A stretch of 5,244 nucleotides of DNA, taken from assembly GCA_028701165.1 (NCBI GenBank), contig JAQVRG010000124.1, forward strand, positions 1 through 5,244. The letters run 5' to 3'. Within the stretch, counting starts at the first letter, position 1, and each line of letters opens with the position of its first letter. This DNA comes from Eubacteriales bacterium. Its GTDB lineage: Bacteria > Bacillota > Clostridia > Christensenellales > CAG-138. Both the position numbers and the translations under genes were made by a program. The notes beneath the pieces were generated by a model. The model ran no database searches, was not told where the DNA came from, and saw only the letters and a program-made list of their open reading frames with translations. Below, one piece after another: positions 1-5,244 of the stretch.

Positions 1-2
1 GA

Positions 3-1718
3 CAAAAGCTGGATGAAAGCAAGCAAAAAGGCGATTTGGCGACGCAAAACGAAAACCTGACCAACGCGCAGCTCACCTTAAACTACGACAACGCGGTGAC
101 GGCGCTCAAAAAGGCGCAGGACGAATATGCCGACTACTGCGTGAAGAATGCGGATTTCGCGGCGGATAACTCGCGGCTTGAGTATTACAAGTCACAGCAG
201 GAATACTATGCCGATCAGGTAACGGACTATACGCAGATGCAGTCGGACATAAAGAGTTACCAGAGTCTGCTCAACACGGCGCAGGCGAAGAAGGACGCGA
301 TCCTTGTGCCGATGGAGAATTATTCCGATTGGCTTACGGCTAAGGAAAACGAGATCACTGCCGCAAAGAGCAACGTAGAGGTAAAAAAGGGCGAATATGA
401 TACGGCGGCACAGGCGCTGGCGCAAGCCATCGCCGATGGCGAGACAGATGAAACGATCGCAAGTTTGGGTACGGCGTCTGAGCTTGCGGAGATGGAGTAT
501 ACTAGCGCGCTGTCCGACGTGACAGAGATGGAGGAAGAAAAAGCCGATACGATCAAAAACTACGAGAAACGAACGACGATACAGGCGGAGATCGACAAGT
601 ATACAAATTTGATCAACAGCATTGGCGATTCGAGCGCCGTGGACGCGGAGCTTGCATCCTTAAAGCGCACGCAGACGGCGGCGCAGGAGGCCTATAACGA
701 TTACAACACGTGGTTCAAGGAAAAGTATGGCAGCATCACGACCGCCAAGGGACTGATCGACGCGCTGGAGTCCGCGCAGGCGTCCATGCAAAAGGCGAAT
801 CTTGCTTTGGAAGAAGCGGGGCTGAAAAGCGAAACGGACGCCATGGCGGCCGAGCACACGGCGGCGCTTTCCAAGCAGGAGGCGGAAACGGCGGGCGTGA
901 GCTACGAGCTTACCGAGATGGAGCTGACGCAGAAGGTGGCGTCCGCGCAGGAAAACTACAACACCTTTGAAAAGCAGCTTGCCGAGGTCAAAGAGATGGT
1001 CGCCAACGACGGCGTCGTATATTCCGATTATACGGGCATGGTCGTTGCCGTCAACGTAAGCGCGGGCGACAAGGTGACCGTAAAGGTGGATACGGAAACC
1101 CATTTGATCAGCACCTATGCGAGCATTATGACCATCAACGTCATCGACGAGGTGTTTGTGCCCATCACCATCTCGGAGGAGGATATACTGGACGTTGCCA
1201 TAGGCCAGGAGGCGATCGTTAAAATGACAGCCTTCCCGGATACGGAGTTTGCGGCCGTCGTGGACAGCATCTCGGCCGAAAGCGCAAGATCCGGCGCCGC
1301 GACGGTCAGCTATACCGTCACGGTCAAGTTTAAGGAGAAAAATGAGCTTGCCATGTATGAGGGCATGAGCGCGGAGGTCACCATCATCGACGAGGCGGCC
1401 ATGGACGTGCTCTATGTCAACACCAAGGCCGTCGAACAAAGCGGCGATAAAGCGTCCGTGCTCATCAAGGGCGAAGAGGAGAACACCATCGCCATGGTCA
1501 CGACAGGCTTTACGGACGGTACCAATATCGAGCTCGAATCCGGCGTTTGCGAGGGCGACGTGCTGCTTGCCGCAAGCGGCGTGGGCGGCGGGAGCGCAAA
1601 GGCCGGCAGCGCCGGAAACAGCGCCGCGCAGAGTGCGCGCGGCGGCGAACAAGGCGATATGCCGAGCTTTGAGGGTGTGCCCGACGGTGCAAGCGCGGAA
1701 GGACGCGGCGCGCAATGA
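3..1718 (+). CDS. HlyD/MacA-like efflux adaptor (membrane fusion protein), 5' end outside window
   Basis: This is the adaptor subunit of an ABC exporter, expected to be membrane-anchored outside the cell and to dock on the MacB-type permease encoded next. The reading frame is open to the left edge (first full codon at 3), so the TTG at 36 is not the start and the signal/anchor and first lipoyl half are missing. Numbering residues from position 36, about 1-325 are charged, Ala/Glu/Lys/Tyr-rich and helical, with possible turns near 134-145, 194-200 and 229-240. A second lipoyl half follows at about 327-365 (YSDYTGMVVAVNVSAGDKV), then a beta-barrel-like domain at about 371-455 (VFVPITISEEDILDVAIGQ) and a membrane-proximal-like domain at about 456-513. 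A Gly/Ala/Ser-rich tail at 515-560 ends the protein. The stop overlaps the permease start, indicating one operon. The family call is firm; the substrate is unknown. Confidence 0.88.
   Translation, partial: QKLDESKQKGDLATQNENLTNAQLTLNYDNAVTALKKAQDEYADYCVKNADFAADNSRLEYYKSQQEYYADQVTDYTQMQSDIKSYQSLLNTAQAKKDAILVPMENYSDWLTAKENEITAAKSNVEVKKGEYDTAAQALAQAIADGETDETIASLGTASELAEMEYTSALSDVTEMEEEKADTIKNYEKRTTIQAEIDKYTNLINSIGDSSAVDAELASLKRTQTAAQEAYNDYNTWFKEKYGSITTAKGLIDALESAQASMQKANLALEEAGLKSETDAMAAEHTAALSKQEAETAGVSYELTEMELTQKVASAQENYNTFEKQLAEVKEMVANDGVVYSDYTGMVVAVNVSAGDKVTVKVDTETHLISTYASIMTINVIDEVFVPITISEEDILDVAIGQEAIVKMTAFPDTEFAAVVDSISAESARSGAATVSYTVTVKFKEKNELAMYEGMSAEVTIIDEAAMDVLYVNTKAVEQSGDKASVLIKGEEENTIAMVTTGFTDGTNIELESGVCEGDVLLAASGVGGGSAKAGSAGNSAAQSARGGEQGDMPSFEGVPDGASAEGRGAQ
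1699..1718 (+). promoter_or_regulatory. Weak RBS and ATGA stop/start overlap coupling adaptor to permease
   Basis: AAGGA at 1699-1703 lies 11 bases before the permease ATG at 1715, a rather long spacing. The adaptor TGA (1716-1718) overlaps that ATG. Together they suggest that ribosomes finishing the adaptor restart on the permease, keeping the two in a similar ratio. The overlap is seen directly; coupling is inferred. Confidence 0.6.
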
Positions 1719-3079
1719 TCCGATTTGGCGAAATACTGCGCTTGGTGTGGATCAACATCATGGAGAACAAGGCGAAGATGATGCTGACGTCGCTCGGTAT
1801 CATCGTGGGCGCGGCGACTATTGTGCTGGTCATCGCGGTAGGACGCGGCGGGCAGGCGGACGTAGCCGATCAATTCAAAAACCTCAACGCGGGCGCGATC
1901 GACGTAAGCGTAGGCGACGGCGTCGATATGGACGCTATGTTTGCGGGTATGGGCGGCTTCCCCGGCATGCCGAATTTTAGCGGCGGCATGCCAAACTTTA
2001 GCGGCGGCATGCCAAGCGGCGGTATGCCGGGCGGCGGCATGTCCGGCGGCGGTTCCAGCGGCAGCCGAAGCGGCAGCCGAAGCGGCGGCAGCACAAGAAG
2101 ACCCGGCGAGGTCGAGCTTGACATGGAAGACGTGGAGGATATCAAAACCTTCGTTTCGGGCATAGACGAGGTGACCATACTCGAAAGCGGCGATACAACC
2201 GTTTACGGCGGCGTGCTCGAGGAGGAGATGGAAGCGACAGTCGTGGGCGTATTGGATAATTATGACGCCGTGAGCAATCTCACCACGCTTTACGGCCGTT
2301 TTTTCGAAGCGGAGGATAATGATGAGACCGCCTATGTGGCGGTGATCGGCTATTCGCTGGCGGAGGAGATATTCGAGTACGCGGCATATGCCTACGGCGA
2401 CTATCTTGCCATCGAAGGCAAGAACTATGAGATCATCGGCGTATTGAACACCATGGGCTCCGTATCCTCCGGCATAAGCCCTGATACGGCGGTCTACATT
2501 CCCTACAACACGGCGGTCAAGCATGTGTTCGGCGGGGAGGAAAGCCCTACCATCACGGCGATCGCCTCAAGTGTGGGCAATGTCGATCAGGCGATGACGG
2601 ATATCGAAGCCGTTCTTACGGAGAACTATCCTTCCGCGAGCTTTGATATCACCGACGCCGGCAGCGCTATGGAGGCTGCGACAAGCTCGGCGAACACGCT
2701 GGCGTCGCTGCTGCTTGCCGTCGCCACCATCGTGTTCATCGTGGGCGGCATCGGCATTATGAACGTCATGTTCGTGACCGTACAGGAGCGTACGGGTGAG
2801 ATCGGCATTTTAAAGGCTATGGGCTTTTCACGCAGAGCCATTCTGATGGAGTTTGTGATGGAAGCGGCGCTTATCAGCGTGATCGGCGGCGTGCTGGGCG
2901 TGGGTCTGAGCTTTGCGCTCATTCCGGTGCTCGAATGGACGGGCACGCGCATGGAAAACAGCGTTTGGGGCTGGGTGCTCGCGCTCGTGTTCGCGGTCGT
3001 CACGGGCACGGTGTTCGGCTTCTACCCCGCGTGGAAGGCTTCGCGGCTTAATCCTATCGAAGCGCTGAATCAGGAGTAG
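1715..3079 (+). CDS. MacB/FtsX-type ABC transporter permease with Gly/Met/Ser-rich extracytoplasmic insert
   Basis: This is the membrane subunit of a MacB-like exporter, 454 residues. It has the family's four-helix plan: TM1 at about 22-42, a large extracytoplasmic domain at about 43-327, then TM2 (329-351), TM3 (384-406) and TM4 (416-437). RTGEIGILKAMG at 359-370, just after TM2, matches the conserved cytoplasmic segment of MacB/FtsX permeases that contacts the ATPase, and YPAWKASRLNPIEAL at 437-451 is the typical C-terminus. E. coli MacB carries its ATPase at the N-terminus of the same chain; here the ATPase is a separate downstream gene. The ATG overlaps the adaptor stop (ATGA), which suggests translational coupling; a modest AAGGA at 1699-1703 lies 11 bases upstream. 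Residues 70-131 are an unusual low-complexity insert (GMPNFSGG, GGMPGG and SGSR units) in the extracytoplasmic domain. The substrate is not predictable. Confidence 0.93.
   Translation: MIRFGEILRLVWINIMENKAKMMLTSLGIIVGAATIVLVIAVGRGGQADVADQFKNLNAGAIDVSVGDGVDMDAMFAGMGGFPGMPNFSGGMPNFSGGMPSGGMPGGGMSGGGSSGSRSGSRSGGSTRRPGEVELDMEDVEDIKTFVSGIDEVTILESGDTTVYGGVLEEEMEATVVGVLDNYDAVSNLTTLYGRFFEAEDNDETAYVAVIGYSLAEEIFEYAAYAYGDYLAIEGKNYEIIGVLNTMGSVSSGISPDTAVYIPYNTAVKHVFGGEESPTITAIASSVGNVDQAMTDIEAVLTENYPSASFDITDAGSAMEAATSSANTLASLLLAVATIVFIVGGIGIMNVMFVTVQERTGEIGILKAMGFSRRAILMEFVMEAALISVIGGVLGVGLSFALIPVLEWTGTRMENSVWGWVLALVFAVVTGTVFGFYPAWKASRLNPIEALNQE
1967..2083 (+). repeat. Three short in-frame tandem repeat blocks inside the permease gene
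   Basis: Three in-frame repeat types follow one another. Two 21-base units at 1967-1987 and 1988-2008 each encode MPNFSGG and differ only at wobble positions. Three 15-base units at 2009-2023, 2024-2038 and 2039-2053 encode MPSGG, MPGGG and MSGGG. Two identical 12-base units at 2060-2071 and 2072-2083 encode GSRS. All unit lengths are multiples of three, so gain or loss of a unit keeps the frame. The product is a flexible linker-like segment early in the extracytoplasmic domain of the permease. Confidence 0.9.
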
Positions 3080-3092
3080 GGGGCGGCATATG
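3078..3092 (+). promoter_or_regulatory. G-rich RBS of the ATPase gene
   Basis: AGGGGG at 3078-3083 sits 6 bases before the ATG at 3090 and overlaps the permease stop codon (TAG, 3077-3079). An AGGAG at 3072-3076 is also present but is 13 bases away. The closer G-run supports the start at 3090 over the in-frame ATG at 3117. Confidence 0.5.
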
Positions 3093-3785
3093 CAAGAAGA
3101 AACGCATCTTATCGATATGCGGCAGATCCATAAGCGCTTTGTGATGGGCGATACCGTGGTAGAGGCGCTCAAGGGCGTGTCGCTCTCTGTTGACGAGGGG
3201 GAATTCTTAGGCATACTCGGCCCCTCCGGCAGCGGTAAATCGACGCTGATGAACGTGATCGGTTGTATGGATACCTTTCAGGAGGGCTCCTACCGGCTCA
3301 TGGGGATTCCCATGGAAACGCTGGAGGACGATAAGCTGACCATCGTTCGGAATCGGCTGATTGGGTTTATTTTCCAGCGGTATCACTTGATCGGCAAATA
3401 CACCGTTTTGCAAAACGTGATGATGCCGCTTCTTTCCCGCGGCATGCGCTATGAAGAGGCGGCGAAGATCGCCGCGCAAAAGCTTTCTATGCTCGATATG
3501 GGAAAGCGTCTCGATCATAAGCCAAACGAGCTCTCGGGCGGACAGCAGCAGCGCGCGGCCATCGCGCGGGCGCTTGTCGGCAATCCCAAGCTTTTGCTTG
3601 CGGACGAGCCGACGGGCGCTTTGGACACCAAGACGGGCAAGGATGTTTTGAAGCTGTTTCAAGAGCTCAACGCCATGGGGCACACCATCGTGATGATCAC
3701 GCACGATCTTTCCGTCGCCGAAAGCGCCAAGCGTGTCGTGCGCATCATCGACGGCGAGCTTTACGCGGAGGAAGAAACAAATTGA
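3090..3785 (+). CDS. MacB-type ABC transporter ATP-binding protein
   Basis: This is the cytoplasmic ATPase that would power the exporter formed with the two upstream gene products. At 231 residues it has normal length for a stand-alone subunit of the MacB/LolD group. All nucleotide-binding elements are intact: Walker A GPSGSGKST (44-52), Q-loop Q96, signature LSGGQ (148-152), Walker B LLLADE (168-173, with catalytic E173), D-loop ALD (177-179) and the H-loop His205 in ITHD. The Q-loop context FIFQRYHLI closely resembles the FIFQRYHLL of E. coli MacB, which supports a MacB-type rather than a generic lipoprotein-release assignment. It starts 10 bases after the permease stop with a G-rich ribosome binding site and is followed 18 bases later by a terminator, so it is the last gene of the operon. 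The order adaptor-permease-ATPase differs from the adaptor-ATPase-permease order often seen. Substrate unknown. Confidence 0.96.
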   Translation: MQEETHLIDMRQIHKRFVMGDTVVEALKGVSLSVDEGEFLGILGPSGSGKSTLMNVIGCMDTFQEGSYRLMGIPMETLEDDKLTIVRNRLIGFIFQRYHLIGKYTVLQNVMMPLLSRGMRYEEAAKIAAQKLSMLDMGKRLDHKPNELSGGQQQRAAIARALVGNPKLLLADEPTGALDTKTGKDVLKLFQELNAMGHTIVMITHDLSVAESAKRVVRIIDGELYAEEETN

Positions 3786-3797
3786 GGGATCACGCAT

Positions 3798-3825
3798 TTG
3801 CTTGCGCGCCCGAATATGGTACAAT
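3798..3825 (+). promoter_or_regulatory. Extended -10 promoter for fumC nested in the terminator hairpin
   Basis: TACAAT at 3820-3825 is preceded by TGG, giving the extended -10 element TGGTACAAT. A partial -35 (TTGCTT, 3798-3803) lies 16 bases upstream; TTTGCT at 3797-3802 would give 17. The predicted start is near 3832, leaving an untranslated leader of about 65 bases before fumC. The spacer is the left arm of the terminator hairpin and the -10 runs into its loop. The elements are seen; activity is inferred. Confidence 0.65.
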
Positions 3826-3850
3826 ACACCATGTCGGGCGCGCTTTTTTT
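3804..3850 (+). terminator. Rho-independent terminator ending the exporter operon
   Basis: The arms GCGCGCCCGA (3804-3813) and TCGGGCGCGC (3834-3843) are perfectly complementary over 10 GC-rich pairs. After a small 2x1 internal loop, a further 5 pairs (ATGGT 3816-3820 with ACCAT 3828-3832) close a 7-base loop. Seven T residues follow directly (3844-3850). The hairpin lies 18 bases after the ATPase stop. There is no T-run on the opposite side, so it should work on the + strand only. Confidence 0.92.
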
Positions 3851-3883
3851 CGCGTTACAGTGCGCAGTGGATTTGACCGTGGC

Positions 3884-3890
3884 AAAGGAG
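3884..3890 (+). promoter_or_regulatory. Strong RBS fixing the fumC start
   Basis: AAAGGAG lies 6 bases before the ATG at 3897. Three more in-frame ATGs follow at 3909, 3915 and 3930, but none has a comparable ribosome binding site. The start at 3897 also gives an N-terminus nearly equal in length to that of E. coli FumC, so it decides the start. Confidence 0.85.
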
Positions 3891-3896
3891 CGATAG

Positions 3897-5244
3897 ATGG
3901 AAGAAACTATGCGAATGGAAAGGGATACCATGGGCGAGATCGCCGTGGCTAAGGACTGCTATTGGGGCGCGCAGACGCAGCGCAGCCTCAACAATTTTAA
4001 GATCGGCGAGGAGCGCATGCCCATGGAGGTCATACGCGCGTTCGGGCATTTAAAAAAAGCGGCGGCGCTTGCAAACCTGAAGCTTGGCGTATTGGACGAG
4101 CGGCGCGCAAACCTAATCGCCGCCGTGTGCGACGAGATTGTAAGCGGGCGTTTAGACGCGCATTTTCCGCTTCTGGTTTGGCAGACGGGCAGCGGCACGC
4201 AAACCAACATGAACGTCAACGAGGTGATCGCGCATCGCGGCAACGAGCTGGCGGGGGAAGCGCTGCTGCACCCCAACGACCATGTAAACCGCTCGCAAAG
4301 CTCCAACGATACCTTCCCAACGGCCATGCACATTGCGGCTTGTATGGAAACGCAGACCCGGCTTCTGCCCGCCATCGATCTGTTGTACGGTACGCTTTGC
4401 AGGCTTTCCAAGGAATACAATGATGTGATCAAGGTCGGGCGGACGCATTTGCAGGATGCCACGCCCATCACGCTCGGGCAGGAGATCGGCGGCTGGGCGG
4501 GCATGCTTGCAGCCTGTCGCGCGATGATCTGCGATACGCTTAAGCCGCTGTCCGTTTTAGCACTGGGCGGTACGGCCGTAGGAACGGGGCTTAACGCGCC
4601 CGCCGGCTTTGACCGGGCGGCTGTCGAGCTTTTGAGCCGCGAAACCGGGTTTGTGTTTACGGCGGCGGCGAACAAGTTTCACGCGCTTTCCTCCAAGGAC
4701 GCGATGGTTTTCGCGCACGGGGCGCTCAAAACGCTCGCGGCGGACATGACGAAGCTTGCGTGCGATGTGCGCCTGCTGTCCTCGGGCCCACGCTGCGGCA
4801 TAGGCGAGCTGTTGATACCCGCCAACGAGCCGGGCAGCTCCATCATGCCGGGCAAGGTCAACCCCACGCAGTGCGAGGCGCTTGCTATGGTCTGCGCACA
4901 GGTGATGGGCAACGACGTGACGGTGGGCTTGGCGGCCTCGCAGGGCATACTCGAGCTGAACGTGTATATGCCCGTGTGCATCTATAACCATCTGCAATCC
5001 GTGCGCCTGCTTGCGGATGCCCTTCGCTCCTTCAACGACCGCTGCATGGCGGGCGTGAAGCCAAACAGGCCGGTTATCGAGCGGTATCTTGATCACTCGC
5101 TTATGACGGTCACGGCGCTTAGCCCCATGATCGGTTATGAGAAGGCCGCCAAGATCGCAAAGCTGGCATATGAAGAAAATATTACCCTGAAGGAAGCGGC
5201 GCGAAGAACCGGCTTTTTGACGGACGCGCAGTTCGACGCGGCCA
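3897..5244 (+). CDS. fumC: Class II fumarate hydratase (fumarase C), 3' end outside window
   Basis: FumC interconverts fumarate and (S)-malate in the citric acid cycle; the family forms iron-independent cytoplasmic homotetramers. The frame runs to the right edge (449 full codons). Compared with E. coli FumC recalled from memory, only about the last 15 residues and the stop are missing. Recognisable motifs in order are WGAQTQRS (23-30), GSGTQTNMN (98-106), HPND (125-128), SQSSND (133-138), GRTHLQDATP (181-190, with catalytic His184), LALGGTAVGTGLN (221-233), SGPRCGIGE (296-304) and GSSIMPGKVNP (313-323, with catalytic Ser314, Lys320 and Asn322). The RCGIGE sequence separates it from aspartase, which has RAGL at this place. 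The gene has its own ribosome binding site and probably its own promoter, so it is likely transcribed separately from the exporter. Whether further genes follow cannot be seen. Confidence 0.97.
   Translation, partial: MEETMRMERDTMGEIAVAKDCYWGAQTQRSLNNFKIGEERMPMEVIRAFGHLKKAAALANLKLGVLDERRANLIAAVCDEIVSGRLDAHFPLLVWQTGSGTQTNMNVNEVIAHRGNELAGEALLHPNDHVNRSQSSNDTFPTAMHIAACMETQTRLLPAIDLLYGTLCRLSKEYNDVIKVGRTHLQDATPITLGQEIGGWAGMLAACRAMICDTLKPLSVLALGGTAVGTGLNAPAGFDRAAVELLSRETGFVFTAAANKFHALSSKDAMVFAHGALKTLAADMTKLACDVRLLSSGPRCGIGELLIPANEPGSSIMPGKVNPTQCEALAMVCAQVMGNDVTVGLAASQGILELNVYMPVCIYNHLQSVRLLADALRSFNDRCMAGVKPNRPVIERYLDHSLMTVTALSPMIGYEKAAKIAKLAYEENITLKEAARRTGFLTDAQFDAA

Noticed and set aside
36..38. 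TTG at 36 as the start of the adaptor gene.
   Set aside because: The frame is open to the left edge with similar charged residues before it, there is no good ribosome binding site, and an adaptor starting here would lack its signal/anchor and first lipoyl half.
660..1715. A 351-codon open frame on the - strand opposite the adaptor gene.
   Set aside because: It mirrors the codon structure of a well-supported + strand gene, its product is Arg/His/Ala-rich with no recognisable domain, and it has no ribosome binding site that I could see. High G+C makes such antisense frames common.
1967..2083. Repeats considered as a CRISPR array or mobile-element remnant.
   Set aside because: The units are short, contiguous without spacers, in frame and translated as part of the permease.
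1412..2524. A 370-codon - strand open frame spanning the adaptor/permease junction.
   Set aside because: It crosses two real genes and has a low-complexity Ala/His-rich product that mirrors the repeat block. It is an antisense shadow.
3832..3896. fumC leader considered as a riboswitch or attenuator.
   Set aside because: The leader is only about 65 bases. The only structure seen is a weak 4-pair CGCG hairpin around the T-run (3839-3842 with 3851-3854), with no known riboswitch features.
3959..4675. A 238-codon - strand open frame opposite fumC.
   Set aside because: The + strand encodes a complete set of fumarase motifs here, and the antisense product has no family features.

Overview
The window looks like a stretch of a Bacillota (Clostridia-type) chromosome of moderately high G+C, roughly 55-60% judged by eye. 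The clues are a MacB-type exporter split into separate adaptor, permease and ATPase genes, a strong AAAGGAG ribosome binding site, and an extended -10 promoter (TGGTACAAT) of the kind common in Clostridia. The assignment is an inference; nothing here fixes a genus. All genes are on the + strand.

Positions 1-3785 hold a three-gene exporter operon. It contains the 3' part of a HlyD/MacA-like adaptor gene (its start lies left of the window), a MacB/FtsX-type permease gene overlapping it by four bases (ATGA), and an ABC ATPase gene 10 bases further on. The permease and ATPase together equal a MacB transporter cut in two. The adaptor has a very long helical region, and both it and the permease carry Gly/Ser/Met/Pro-rich low-complexity segments. 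In the permease this segment is built from short tandem DNA repeats placed in the extracytoplasmic domain. The substrate cannot be read from the sequence; MacAB relatives export macrolides, peptides and lipid-like molecules.

Positions 3786-3896 form a compact junction. A strong rho-independent terminator ends the exporter operon. The loop and left arm of its hairpin contain a good extended -10 promoter pointing at the next gene, so a transcript started there keeps only the right arm and cannot rebuild the terminator. This nested terminator/promoter is the most interesting regulatory observation.

From 3897 to the right edge runs fumC, a class II fumarase with all the recognisable active-site motifs. 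It lacks only its last roughly 15 codons and stop, which lie outside the window. It is a metabolic gene and probably has no functional tie to the exporter. I saw no RNA genes, mobile elements, CRISPR arrays or phage genes, and no convincing evidence for an undescribed multi-gene system.
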